From assembly GCF_019683635.1 (NCBI RefSeq), contig NZ_JADGIA010000002.1, forward strand, positions 1-64,000: a stretch of 64,000 nucleotides of DNA, in the 5' to 3' direction. The stretch is from Thermogemmatispora sp. (GTDB lineage: Bacteria; Chloroflexota; Ktedonobacteria; Ktedonobacterales; Ktedonobacteraceae). Position 1 is the stretch's first letter; every line of letters begins with the position of its first letter. A model generated the notes under the pieces. The model worked only from the letters and a program-made list of their open reading frames with translations. It was not told the DNA's origin and did not search any database. The position numbers and the translations under genes are program-made. Positions 35,630 through 44,267 of the stretch are shown one piece after another.

Positions 35630-36642
35630 TAACCATGATGGAGATGCAGGTCAAGCAGGAGGCGGCGGAAACCTCTCCTCTTCCAGGGCTGCTGGCCCAC
35701 CTGGCCCCTGGTCCGCTCGTCTCCTGGGGCATGCTGGAGGTCGTCGGCCTTTTCCCGGTCAGCACTGAGCAGGAGCAGAGTCGCGCCCGCTTTGTTCCTC
35801 CTATGCGCTCCCTGGAGGTCGTCGGGTCGCCTGGCTATGGAACGCTCGTGTTGCGCAATCGCGCCACCGATGGTGTGCTGGTGCTGCCCATGCACGTGGC
35901 TTTCTTTCAGCCAGGAGTGCAGAATCACGCAACCAGTCGCGTGCTGCTCCTCGATGCCAGCGAGACCTTGACGGCAGACGATTGCTTCTGCATCCAGCAG
36001 GCTCAGAGCGGCACTCTGCGCCAGGCCCAACAGCGCTTCTGCATGTTGCCTCTGGGGCTGCGCCGCGCGGCCTTCGAGCTGCAGGGCGTCAAGGATTTTA
36101 GTCGCCTCTGGACGGCGATTGCTGCCTACTCGCGCCGCTATGGAGTCAATTACGGTGGCCATCTGGAGCGCTGGCTGCGTCCTAACTTTGCTCAGTTGCT
36201 GCCCTACCGCCAGGCGCTGGAGTGGCAGCCCGGTCAGGTCGGCGCAGCTTTCTTCCTGGCTGGCACGCTGGTCGGGGTAGAGGTGGCTCCTAATAGCGCT
36301 TACTGGGCGGAGTTACTGCCTGTGCTACTGATCTACTGCTATGGCTCAGCCGCCTTGTTGGCCGAGCGTCAGCGCCGCGCTCCATCTCGCCCAACCCTCA
36401 ATCTGGAGGGCCTGCGCGATCTGGACGATCTCCGGCAGCGTCTTGCTGAGGCGCGTCGCCGCGAGCGGGGGGAGCATCTTGCACAGCTTTGTACAGTGAC
36501 TTCGCTCCATAAGCAGGCCCGCCCTGCTGAAAAGCATGCCGGTCTGCGTCTGCTCTCGATCAGCCACGGCGGGTGGCTCGGCCAGATTGTCTACGCCGGC
36601 TCTGAGGTAGTCTATCTGTCGCTGTTCCGCAGCGAGCTGTAA
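35626..36642 (+). CDS. ARPP-1/DUF6569-like protein
   Basis: 338 residues, start ATGA overlapping the vWA stop; a second ATG at 35635 is also possible. Residues 35-150 follow the ARPP-1 (DUF6569) pattern: a leading LEVVGLFPV strand, LEVVGSPGYGTLVLRNRATDGVLVLPMHVAFFQPGVQNHATSRVLLLDA and a Cys/Gln-containing IQQAQSG strand. The usual VPVxCVExGRW motif is not clear. The later 190 residues are helical. This domain family has been proposed, from genome context, to work with nucleotide or RNA-modifying enzymes; the activity is unknown. Coupled translation points to a complex with the vWA protein. Confidence 0.65.
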   Translation: MITMMEMQVKQEAAETSPLPGLLAHLAPGPLVSWGMLEVVGLFPVSTEQEQSRARFVPPMRSLEVVGSPGYGTLVLRNRATDGVLVLPMHVAFFQPGVQNHATSRVLLLDASETLTADDCFCIQQAQSGTLRQAQQRFCMLPLGLRRAAFELQGVKDFSRLWTAIAAYSRRYGVNYGGHLERWLRPNFAQLLPYRQALEWQPGQVGAAFFLAGTLVGVEVAPNSAYWAELLPVLLIYCYGSAALLAERQRRAPSRPTLNLEGLRDLDDLRQRLAEARRRERGEHLAQLCTVTSLHKQARPAEKHAGLRLLSISHGGWLGQIVYAGSEVVYLSLFRSEL

Positions 36643-36769
36643 ACTGTTTTCTCGCTGCTTCGTACAAGCGTCGGTCTCTCTTCCTTCTCGAAGCTCGGGC
36701 ACGTTCTTCCCTCGGTTTCCGCCCGGGCTTCCCTTTTTCTGCTCTGCTCTTCTTCCCCCTTTTCCCTGG

Positions 36770-36798
36770 TTGATAAAAGTAAAAATACCGGCTACACT
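36770..36798 (+). promoter_or_regulatory. Promoter of the BtrH-like gene
   Basis: TTGATA, 17 bases, TACACT; start near 36805, leaving a leader of about 32 bases with AAGGAG before the GTG start. Confidence 0.65.
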
Positions 36799-36836
36799 TT
36801 TAACAGAAGTTCATCGAGGAAAAGGAGATTGAATCT

Positions 36837-37871
36837 GTGGAAACTTCAAGGCCAGAGTCGGAGTGGAACCCCGGCCCACCCCCTTCGTCCGACTCGCCTC
36901 GGCCTCCCCTGGTGAGGTATTGGGGAAACAGCGATTATTGCTATGCGCATAGCCTGGCGATGGCGCTGCAGGCGGCAGGCGCCGAGCGCGACTGGCTCCC
37001 TGAACCAGGTTTCCTGGAATGCCTGACAACCCTCCCTTTCGGTAAGCTCTATCTGGAACTGCCGACAGGACCACAGGTCTTTTTCTCCAACGCTGCTGTT
37101 AACCCCAATCAGGGGATATCGCTGGCGCTGAAGACTCTTGGCTGGAGTTGCCAGGAATGGCCTCCCTCTGACGCTGCTTCTGTTGATGAGCGCCAGGCTC
37201 TAGCTACCTTGCGTGCTGCTGTCGAGGAGCAACCGGCCCTGGTGGGTCCGCTTGACCTGGGGTGGCTGACTTATCATCCCGAGCATAGCCACTTGCGTGG
37301 AGCCGATCACTTCGCTCTGGTGCTGGCAGTCCACGACGAATATCTCTTGCTGCACGATCCTCAAAAGTATCCCTATGCCTGGCTGCCTGTGCGCGACTTC
37401 CTGCAAGCCTGGCGGGCGGAGAAGATCGGCTACCCTCATGCACCTTTCACTCTCCGTATGCGCTTCCAGGCTCAGGAGCGGCCAGCTCCTGAGCGTGCTG
37501 TGCTCATCGCTCGCACCCTGTCTCTCATCCGCGCTCAATTGGGCCAGTCTTTCGAAGGCCCTGTTCTCTATAGTGGCGTGGCCGCGCTGAAACGTCTGAT
37601 GGTCGCTTTGCAGGCTGAGCGCTGGTCGCGCTCGCTGGAGCGCCAGCTTGTGGGTTTCGTTCTGCCTCTCGCCTCCCGGCGCCTGCTCGACGCCGCCCTC
37701 TTTTTAAGCGAGGCCGGTCTGGCTGCTGCCGCTACCTGCCTGCAAGAGCAGGCTTTGCTTTGCGGTAGGGCGCAGTGGTTTCTTGTGCAACGAAAGCGTC
37801 AGGCCCTCCAAGACTGCTTGCAGCGTCTGGTCGTTCTAGAAAAAGAGCTACCCGCCTTGCTTGCTGACTGA
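36837..37871 (+). CDS. BtrH-like N-terminal domain protein (papain-like fold)
   Basis: 344 residues, GTG start with AAGGAG nine bases upstream. The BtrH_N layout is recognisable: a Cys at the head of a helix (NSDYCYAHSLAMAL), an asparagine-rich loop, a His in ADHFALVLAVHDE and an Asp in LLHDPQK, a Cys-His-Asp set in papain order. BtrH transfers an acyl chain from a carrier protein in butirosin synthesis, and relatives include C39-like peptidases. The C-terminal 130 residues are helical. It may act with the vWA/ARPP-1 pair, but it has its own promoter. Confidence 0.7.
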   Translation: METSRPESEWNPGPPPSSDSPRPPLVRYWGNSDYCYAHSLAMALQAAGAERDWLPEPGFLECLTTLPFGKLYLELPTGPQVFFSNAAVNPNQGISLALKTLGWSCQEWPPSDAASVDERQALATLRAAVEEQPALVGPLDLGWLTYHPEHSHLRGADHFALVLAVHDEYLLLHDPQKYPYAWLPVRDFLQAWRAEKIGYPHAPFTLRMRFQAQERPAPERAVLIARTLSLIRAQLGQSFEGPVLYSGVAALKRLMVALQAERWSRSLERQLVGFVLPLASRRLLDAALFLSEAGLAAAATCLQEQALLCGRAQWFLVQRKRQALQDCLQRLVVLEKELPALLAD

Positions 37872-37955
37872 CTTCCTTGGGGACATGGGGCAAATACCTG
37901 AGCGAGAGAGGAGAGCCTGGGGCCTGCCGCTGGCTGGCTTATCCCTGAAGCTATG

Positions 37956-37964
37956 TGCTAGAAT
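37956..37964 (+). promoter_or_regulatory. Extended -10 upstream of chromate transporter genes
   Basis: TGCTAGAAT, start near 37971, about 54 bases before the first chromate transporter gene. Confidence 0.45.
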
Positions 37965-38024
37965 AAAGGCTGAGCTGGTTACTGCCAAACTCCTCCTGTA
38001 GCATCTCTACACTACCATACGCTT

Positions 38025-38726
38025 ATGAACAACTTCCACGCAGATCGACAGAAGCCATCGACTCAGCCTTTACCGGTCACTGTGGACACGACGCCTGCTC
38101 TCCAGGAGACGAGGGAGCCGCCGCCATCGGTCTGGGAGCTGCTGCGTATCTGGGCCTTGATTGGCCTGCAATCCTTCGGCGGCGGCTCTTCGACACTCTT
38201 GCTGATCCAACGTGAGTTTACTGAACGGCATCGCTGGCTGACGATTGAGGAATTTGCCCGTGACTGGAATCTCTGTATTATGACCCCGGGCATCAATCTG
38301 GTAGCGATCACTGTGCTCATTGGGCGCAAGCTCGCTGGAAGCTGGGGCGTCCTCGTCTCGTTGCTGGGTTTGCTGCTACCGAGTGCGGCGATCACCACCC
38401 TCATCGCCGCCGGCTTTCAGGAGATTCAGCACCTGGCCTTTGTCGATGCCATGTTCCGCGGGGTAGTGCCTGCGACAGCTGGGATCATGCTGGTAGTGGC
38501 TATCAACTTTGCCCGCCCACTACTGAAACAGGGCTATCAGGAAGGCATCGGCATGTTGCTGCTCAGCCTGGCCTTCATTGCTCTGGTGACCCTGGCGCTT
38601 ATCGTTGGCAAAATCGCTGTGGTCTTCGTTGTGGTGGCCTCCGCTCTCGCGGGTAGATTGCTCTTCGTCCGAGCACCTTCCCTGGCCACAGCAGAGCAGC
38701 AGTCTGATAACAAGGAGCAGCCATGA
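38025..38726 (+). CDS. chrA: Chromate transporter, N-terminal-type half
   Basis: 233 residues of the CHR family. The signature LRIWALIGLQSFGGGSSTLLLIQREFTE is followed by CIMTPGINLVAITVLIGRKLAG and five to six membrane helices. Single-domain CHR proteins work as heterodimers, and the partner is the next gene, overlapping by four bases (ATGA). They export chromate, or in some lineages another anion. The first 40 residues are a polar extension. Confidence 0.9.
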   Translation: MNNFHADRQKPSTQPLPVTVDTTPALQETREPPPSVWELLRIWALIGLQSFGGGSSTLLLIQREFTERHRWLTIEEFARDWNLCIMTPGINLVAITVLIGRKLAGSWGVLVSLLGLLLPSAAITTLIAAGFQEIQHLAFVDAMFRGVVPATAGIMLVVAINFARPLLKQGYQEGIGMLLLSLAFIALVTLALIVGKIAVVFVVVASALAGRLLFVRAPSLATAEQQSDNKEQP

Positions 38727-39259
38727 AGAATCCTTTTCTCTATTTCTGGCTGTTTCTCAAAGCCTCGCTCTTCTCAACCGGCGGTTTCAGCAATTTTCTC
38801 AGCCTGCATCAGGATTTGCTGGCTAACCACTGGGCTGAAGAGAGCGACTTTAGCCAGGCCCTGGTCATTGGCCAATTGAGTCCTGGACCAAACGGTCTCT
38901 GGGTCATTGCCCTGGGTTACCTGACCTATGGCTATCTGGGGGCTGCTCTGGCGCTGCTGGCGATCATGATTCCGCCGTTTGTGGCGCTGATCTGGGAGAC
39001 GCTGTATCAGCGCCTTGGGGGACTGCGCTGGGTCGAGGCGCTGATGCGCGGGGTCTCGCTGGCAGTGGTTGGAATCACTGTGGGTAATACCTGGACAATC
39101 ATCGGCCATAGCGCCAGCGATTGGCGGGCCTGGGTCATTGGATCTGCTGCCTGCCTGCTGGCATTGAGTCGGCGCGTGCATGTCTTTGTCATTCTGCTAT
39201 TGGCCGCTGGGGCCGGCCTTCTCCTTTACGGAGGTCTGACGCTACCCTGGTGGCACTGA
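38723..39259 (+). CDS. Chromate transporter, C-terminal-type half
   Basis: 178 residues, the second short CHR protein. FWLFLKASLFSTGGFSNFLSLHQDLLANHW and QLSPGPNGLWVIALGYLTYG match the other half of the CHR repeat, with the PGPNG motif and five membrane helices. Start overlaps the first half by four bases. The pair makes one antiparallel transporter. Confidence 0.9.
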   Translation: MKNPFLYFWLFLKASLFSTGGFSNFLSLHQDLLANHWAEESDFSQALVIGQLSPGPNGLWVIALGYLTYGYLGAALALLAIMIPPFVALIWETLYQRLGGLRWVEALMRGVSLAVVGITVGNTWTIIGHSASDWRAWVIGSAACLLALSRRVHVFVILLLAAGAGLLLYGGLTLPWWH

Positions 39260-39820
39260 GCGCGCTCGCTGGCTGCTGGCTGGCGTTGCGCTGGCTATGG
39301 AGACGGACTGAGGGTAAGACTGGCTGCCTGTCAAGGCACTGTCCTTTCGTTCAGAGGCGGCCAGCGCTCTTTACGCTATACTAATACATGAGGCAAGCTT
39401 GACCTGGCTTGCCCGTTGGCGTCGCATCTGGCTGGTGGGGAGATGTCGGGGCAAGCACAGTCGGCGGACGGTCGACGCTCCTGTGTGGCCTGACGGAAAG
39501 GTATGCATCTGCTTGACAATCGCATATCTTATCGAATACAACTAAACAGGAGAGTGCTCTAGTGCTGGCTGACGCGACGCGACGCTCTGGCCAGTCCCTC
39601 GACTGCCCCATGTGCTCGGGCGCGCATGCTCGTGTACATGCGTATCTGTGTCTGCCCGCTTGCCGGACCTGCTGCCCTGCTGCCGGGTCCGGTTCGCTTT
39701 TCTCTCCTTTGCCCGCCAGCTAGCGCTAGCGCAGGCGAGTGGAACGAGTCGGGCCAGGGCTAGCTCGCTCTCTGAAGCGCCATCCTGGCAATCTCTTGGG
39801 TGTAAAAAAGGAGAAGGTCT
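39260..39820 (+). other. Intergenic region before the superoxide dismutase gene
   Basis: About 560 bases without a credible ORF. A GGCAAG/CTTGCC dyad lies near 39392-39413, and TTGACA (39513-39518) followed at 18 bases by TACAAC could be a promoter giving a long sod leader. Confidence 0.4.
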
Positions 39821-40444
39821 ATGGCATTTGAACTTCCACCTCTGCCCTATAGCTTCGACGCTCTGGAGCCACATATTGATGCGCAAACGATGCAAATCCA
39901 CCATGATAAGCATCACGGTACCTATGTTGCTAACCTCAACAGCGCGCTGGAGGGCCATCCCTTTGCCAGCCTGCCGGTTGAGGAGGTGCTGAGGCGCATC
40001 AACGAGGTACCGGAGAATGTGCGCACCGCGGTGCGCAATAACGGTGGCGGACATGCCAATCACAGCATGTTCTGGCGCATCATGAAGCCTAATGGCGGCG
40101 GCCAGCCCAGTGGCGATCTGGCGAAGGCGATCGAGCAGACCTTTGGCTCGTTCGAGAACTTCAAGGCTCAGTTCAATGATGCTGGACTGAAGCGCTTCGG
40201 CTCGGGCTGGGTCTGGCTGGTTCTGGACAAGCAGGGGAAGCTGCAGGTGATCTCGACCGCTAACCAGGATAGCCCCTACATGGATGGCCTCTATCCTGTG
40301 ATGGGCAACGATGTCTGGGAGCATGCTTACTACCTGAAGTATCAGAACCGCCGCGCCGATTACTTGAATGCCTGGTGGAACGTGGTCAACTGGGAGGAGA
40401 TCGAGCGCCGCTACGCCGAGGGGCTGAGCCAGCAGAAGCAGTAG
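39821..40444 (+). CDS. sodA: Superoxide dismutase, Fe/Mn family
   Basis: 207 residues, converting superoxide to oxygen and peroxide in the cytoplasm. Metal ligands: His27 in [12 protein letters not shown], a His in [10 protein letters not shown], and the Asp/His of [13 protein letters not shown]. The GGG(H)xNH...FW and [14 protein letters not shown] motifs are typical; Mn or Fe cannot be decided firmly. AAGGAG precedes the ATG and a strong terminator follows. Confidence 0.96.
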   Translation: MAFELPPLPYSFDALEPHIDAQTMQIHHDKHHGTYVANLNSALEGHPFASLPVEEVLRRINEVPENVRTAVRNNGGGHANHSMFWRIMKPNGGGQPSGDLAKAIEQTFGSFENFKAQFNDAGLKRFGSGWVWLVLDKQGKLQVISTANQDSPYMDGLYPVMGNDVWEHAYYLKYQNRRADYLNAWWNVVNWEEIERRYAEGLSQQKQ

Positions 40445-40492
40445 TCTGGCACGGCGCTTGCTCCCTGTTCCCGCAGCGGAACAAAAGGGAAG

Positions 40493-40535
40493 GCTGTCAG
40501 TCGAGATCTCTCGACTGGCAGCTTCTTTTTTTATT
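40493..40535 (+). terminator. Terminator after sodA
   Basis: GCTGTCAGTCGAG pairs with CTCGACTGGCAGC (13 bp, one wobble) around ATCT, followed by TTCTTTTTTTATT. Confidence 0.9.
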
Positions 40536-40685
40536 CACCGCTATCCGCCACACTACGCTCCGGCCTGCACCCGATAGCCTGACAACGGAGAGCTGTCGAG
40601 CCGAAGAAGCAGACGCGCAGAGAGCAGCTCGCCGGCAGCATTGAGCAAATCTTTGGTTGACCTTGAGCTATTCTTGAGGTTTTTC

Positions 40686-40694
40686 TGCTATACT
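40686..40694 (+). promoter_or_regulatory. Extended -10 upstream of the lipoprotein gene
   Basis: TGCTATACT; TTGACC lies upstream but too far for standard spacing. Start near 40701, about 155 bases before the gene. Confidence 0.45.
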
Positions 40695-40856
40695 CCTCTG
40701 CGGAGTGAAAAGCTCAGGTGCCTTCATTCTGTGATGGGTCATCTCACTACGACGGCACCACAGGTCCTGGCCTGACGGGAAGTTTTCCTGATCCGTGCGC
40801 AAAGCCATAACTGATCAGATATCAGGCTATTACTGCTATAGAGAATAGGCTAGTCT

Positions 40857-41204
40857 ATGGAGAACATGAGCAAAAAGTCAACAGCGCCCGGCGCGGGCGC
40901 TATCCGCCCACTGCTCAGCCTCGCCTTGCTGCTGACTCTGCTGGTGGCGATGCTGGCCCTGACGGCCTGCGCAGGGCATGCTCTGCGCTCGCAAAACCAG
41001 ACTGCTCCGGCCAGCTCGCAGAGTCAGTCGCTACCAGCGAGCACGAGCAATCAGAGCAGCACACCATCGGCGGGAAGCGGCAGTCCGGCGCAGCAGGTGC
41101 AGTCGATTGACCAGCAGGTCCAGGGTACGTTGCCATCTCTGGACCAGTCCCAAAACGACGCCAACTCTAGTGATCAGGGCCAGGATAATGCTTCTCTCCC
41201 CTAG
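40857..41204 (+). CDS. Small lipoprotein, unknown function
   Basis: 115 residues; the ATG at 40866 (MSKKST) is an alternative start. A basic N-terminus, a hydrophobic helix (LSLALLLTLLVAMLALTAC) and a lipobox LTAC predict a lipid-anchored secreted protein. The mature part is Ser/Gln/Asn-rich and low-complexity, probably an extended spacer. No family recognised. A secreted helical protein is encoded 89 bases downstream and may be co-expressed. Confidence 0.7.
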   Translation: MENMSKKSTAPGAGAIRPLLSLALLLTLLVAMLALTACAGHALRSQNQTAPASSQSQSLPASTSNQSSTPSAGSGSPAQQVQSIDQQVQGTLPSLDQSQNDANSSDQGQDNASLP

Positions 41205-41293
41205 GAAGGGGCCTGGCTGGTTGGCATCTGGTACTGTCTTCTGACCATTCTCCTGTAACATATCATTCAAGAAAAGTGTAAGAGGCCAAAGAG

Positions 41294-42058
41294 ATGATGA
41301 AACTATTCAAGGGGCTAAAGCGACCCGGTCAGCTGACCCTCTTGACTCTGGTCAGCCTCGTGGTGGCGGGCTTTGTAGGCTATCTGGCTCTGCCGGCCAT
41401 TGCCCAGGCGGCGCCGGCTTCTGGTGGACAGTGCGCCCGCAACGATGTCCAATGCGTCATCAACGTTGGAAACCAGCTCATCACGGCGCGCCTGAATGCC
41501 CTGAATACACTCAGCAGTCGGGTGACGCAGCAGCAGCAGGCTGGACACATCACTGCTGATGCTGCCAGCGCTCTCCAGGCCGACATCGCCACTAACCAGA
41601 ACGGCCTGAAAGCGCTGCAGAGCAAGCTCGACGCTGAGACCTCGGCCCAGGCTGCCCGCCAGGACGTCAGAAACATTTTCTGGCAGTTCCGCATCTATGC
41701 GGTTGTACTGCCACGCGACTATCAGCAACTCCACTTTGATATCGAGCAGAAGCTGGCCAACAGAATGGAGACGGCCAAGGCTGCCATCGAGAAGGCCATC
41801 GCCGCTGCTCCCGCCAGCAAGCAGGCCCAGTTGCAGAGCCTCTATAACGACTTCAAAGCTCAGCTCGCAACGGCGGAAGCCCAGTTTGACACTGTGCAGA
41901 GCACGCTTCCCACGCTGACCCCAGAGAACTATAACCAGGACCACGCCGCCTACACCAGCAACCTCGCGAAGGTGCGCAGCGCCGAGAAAACAGCTCATAC
42001 GGCCTTGCATCAGGCCGCCAGCGATCTGCATCAGATTGCCCAATTGCTGAAGAACTAG
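41294..42058 (+). CDS. Secreted helical (coiled-coil) protein, unknown function
   Basis: 254 residues. Signal peptide: KRPGQLTLLTLVSLVVAGFVGYLALPAIAQA, with likely cleavage after AQA. A short Cys pair (CARNDVQC) follows, then about 200 residues of heptad-like helices rich in Ala and Gln (NALNTLSSRVTQQQ; METAKAAIEKAIAAA). It could be an envelope spacer or adhesin-like protein. No family recognised. Followed by a strong hairpin shared with convergent coaX. Confidence 0.75.
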   Translation: MMKLFKGLKRPGQLTLLTLVSLVVAGFVGYLALPAIAQAAPASGGQCARNDVQCVINVGNQLITARLNALNTLSSRVTQQQQAGHITADAASALQADIATNQNGLKALQSKLDAETSAQAARQDVRNIFWQFRIYAVVLPRDYQQLHFDIEQKLANRMETAKAAIEKAIAAAPASKQAQLQSLYNDFKAQLATAEAQFDTVQSTLPTLTPENYNQDHAAYTSNLAKVRSAEKTAHTALHQAASDLHQIAQLLKN

Positions 42059-42098
42059 TCTCCTAGCAACAAAGTGTGGGAACAGGGTCCATAGCAGC

Positions 42099-42134
42099 AA
42101 GAAAGGCGAAGAGGTTCACCCTCTTCGCCTTTCT
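42099..42134. terminator. Bidirectional terminator between secreted protein and coaX
   Basis: AAGAAAGGCGAAGAGG pairs perfectly with CCTCTTCGCCTTTCTT (16 bp) around TTCA, between convergent genes. Confidence 0.8.
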
Positions 42135-42238
42135 TACTCTCTGGGAGCGGAGCATCTGGCCTGGCTGCTAGCGGCCAGGCGCAGTCAGCCTCTGGGGCAG
42201 CCCGTTGAAAAAGAGGACCGGCTTATTCTGGCCTCTCG

Positions 42239-43042
42239 CTAGCGCTCCCGCTGGCGATAGCCGTTACGCAGACGCTCGTAGGCGATGCGCAGACCCTCCA
42301 GAGGGAGGAACTGGTTCACGTATTGAATCTCAGGGATGAGCGGAGCCATAAAATTGGCCAGGCCTCCGTGGGCGATGATCTTTACTTCGTTCTGATCGGA
42401 CACCTCGGGGATCTCGGCGCGCAGGCGGTGGATCAGCCCCTGGACGAGGCCCACATGGCCGTAGATGATGCCCGACTGCATGTTCTCGGTGGTGTTCTTG
42501 CCCAGGGCCGAGCGCGGAGGGGTCAGCTCGACGCGGAAGAGGCGCGCGGCGGCATTGCTGAGGGCCTCGGCTGAGATCATCAGCCCTGGGGCAATGGCGC
42601 CACCGAGGAAGTCGCCCTGGGTTGAAATCACATCGAAGGTGGCGGCTGTGCTGAAAGAGATGACTATGGCGGGACCACCATACAGCTCATGAGCGGCGAT
42701 GGCCGTTACAATGCGGTCTGAACCGACTTCCCACGGGTTATCGACCAGCAGGTGCAGTCCCAGATCCAGCGTGTGATCGACGATGATGGCTTCCTGATGA
42801 AAATAGCGCTGAACCAGTTCCTGGAAAACTGGCGTCAACGGCGGCACGACACACGAGAAAATAACGGCATGCACGTCGCCGAAAGCGTGCCCGCTATGGT
42901 TCATGAGCGTGCCCAGTACCATCGCATACTCGTCAGCAGTGCGCTGGCGCACAGTGGAGACGGTCCAGTGATGTTTGAGAGCCTCACTGTTGTATAGGCC
43001 AAACTTGATATTGGTGTTGCTGATATCAATAGCCAGCAGCAT
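42239..43042 (-). CDS. coaX: Type III pantothenate kinase
   Basis: 267 residues, phosphorylating pantothenate in the first step of coenzyme A synthesis. ASKHA-fold motifs: phosphate-1 DISNTNIKFGLY (Asp6), the catalytic DNPWEVGSDRIV region, phosphate-2 VISFSTAATFDVIS, GGAIAPGL and a C-terminal HGGLANFM adenosine motif. Family length is about 255. GGAG precedes the ATG. birA, a frequent neighbour, is absent. Confidence 0.95.
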   Translation of the reverse strand: MLLAIDISNTNIKFGLYNSEALKHHWTVSTVRQRTADEYAMVLGTLMNHSGHAFGDVHAVIFSCVVPPLTPVFQELVQRYFHQEAIIVDHTLDLGLHLLVDNPWEVGSDRIVTAIAAHELYGGPAIVISFSTAATFDVISTQGDFLGGAIAPGLMISAEALSNAAARLFRVELTPPRSALGKNTTENMQSGIIYGHVGLVQGLIHRLRAEIPEVSDQNEVKIIAHGGLANFMAPLIPEIQYVNQFLPLEGLRIAYERLRNGYRQRER

Positions 43043-43162
43043 AGGGCACTCCTATCGGTGGCCACAGGATGGCGTGGAAAAGACAAAAGGAGGTATATGC
43101 GTGCATGCGCACGGTCGGTCTACGGGCAAGAGAGATGGCGGCTCGTTCCCTGATCCCGCCGC

Positions 43163-43834
43163 TTAGGCGATCTGCTGCGCTCTGGCGGCGTATTGTTTCA
43201 GTAAGGCGGCGATCAGGAAGGGATCGCCGTAGGCTGTATCCGTAGTGACAACGACCTCGCTATTGGTGCGTGTGTCGATGAATGCGAGCGAGGTAGGGGC
43301 GCGCGAATTCATCGCCTTGCGCCGTTCCTCTGGCGACTGGGTCATACCACGCCCAAAGAGAAAGCCCACCATGTTTTCGCTGGCGCTGCCAAGTTGCGCA
43401 AGCTGGTTGGTGGGTGGCGTGCGGTCCGGCTTGGCCCGGCCTCTGGCTGTCACATAGCGGACGTTGATCAGGGGAACGTGAATGACCTTGCTCCCGCTTT
43501 GCTGCACAAAGTCCTCGGGCGTGATGACAATCAGATAATCCTGCGCTCTGATGAGACGACGTACGTCGTTGATCAGGCACCAGATGCTGCCAAGACCGAT
43601 GAAGAGGAGAATACCGAGAAAGATCGTGCTGGCAATCGCTCCGAAGGCGCTGTGGTAGTTTTCGGGTACCATGATAGGAAAGATTGCTGCAAATAGGATG
43701 AGGCCCAGAGCTGCCCCGAAGAGCCACCCGATGATCGAGAGGATCACTCTGCCGCGCTGCAGCGGCAGCACAATCCAGCCATCTGGCTTTTCTTCCCCCG
43801 CTCTGGCGCGAGTCAATATTTCGGATGCTTCCAT
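43163..43834 (-). CDS. Two-helix membrane protein, unknown function
   Basis: About 223 residues from ATG 43834 with GGGAGG nine bases upstream; the ORF to 43918 is longer than needed. Two membrane helices (IIGWLFGAALGLILFAAIFPIMV and ASTIFLGILLFIGLGSIWCLI) are followed by a strand-rich cytoplasmic domain (LIVITPEDFVQQSGSKVIHVPLINVRYVTARG), like PH-type YcxB/DUF domains. The function is unknown. It lies 120 bases upstream of coaX on the same strand. Confidence 0.75.
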   Translation of the reverse strand: MEASEILTRARAGEEKPDGWIVLPLQRGRVILSIIGWLFGAALGLILFAAIFPIMVPENYHSAFGAIASTIFLGILLFIGLGSIWCLINDVRRLIRAQDYLIVITPEDFVQQSGSKVIHVPLINVRYVTARGRAKPDRTPPTNQLAQLGSASENMVGFLFGRGMTQSPEERRKAMNSRAPTSLAFIDTRTNSEVVVTTDTAYGDPFLIAALLKQYAARAQQIA

Positions 43835-44267
43835 GACCAGGAACCTCCCATAGGTATGAGGGCGTGTCCGCTCCCTTGCCGCCGCGCTACGCCTGGCCGT
43901 CTCGCCCGCCGCGCGCACCAGGTAGGACTAGCCGCCTGCCTGTCTCCCTCAATTATAGCAAAATCAAGGCCACTGCACAGAAGGTTTCTGCCCGGTCTCC
44001 GCTGCGCCTGCCAACCCTGATTGGGCCGGGCCTGGCCCTCGATCGCTGGCCCTCATGCGGACGCCTGCCATCTTTCCGGCTCTGTCGGCTCTGCCTCGTC
44101 GCTGGTTGGCCACCGCGGACGGGCATGATATCATGATATAATGCTGCAGAATCTGTGGATCTCCTCTTTCTTCCTCTCTCTGACCGGCCTGTGGTCTCCA
44201 ACGAGATGGCAGGACGACAGGAGGGGCAGGAAGCAAAGAACGAGTTGCGGGGAGGGAGGCGCCATCT
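43835..44267. other. Divergent intergenic region
   Basis: About 430 bases between the membrane protein and the helicase fusion gene; the only clear element is the extended -10 at 44134. Confidence 0.5.
44134..44142 (+). promoter_or_regulatory. Extended -10 of the ImmA-helicase fusion gene
   Basis: TGATATAAT, with a perfect hexamer, inside a small palindromic context (ATGATATCATGATATAAT). Start near 44149, leader of about 120 bases. Confidence 0.6.

Noticed and set aside
41315-42100. 261-residue minus-strand ORF opposite the secreted helical protein
   Set aside because: The plus-strand frame has a signal peptide and heptad pattern; the opposite frame has neither a start signal nor a family.
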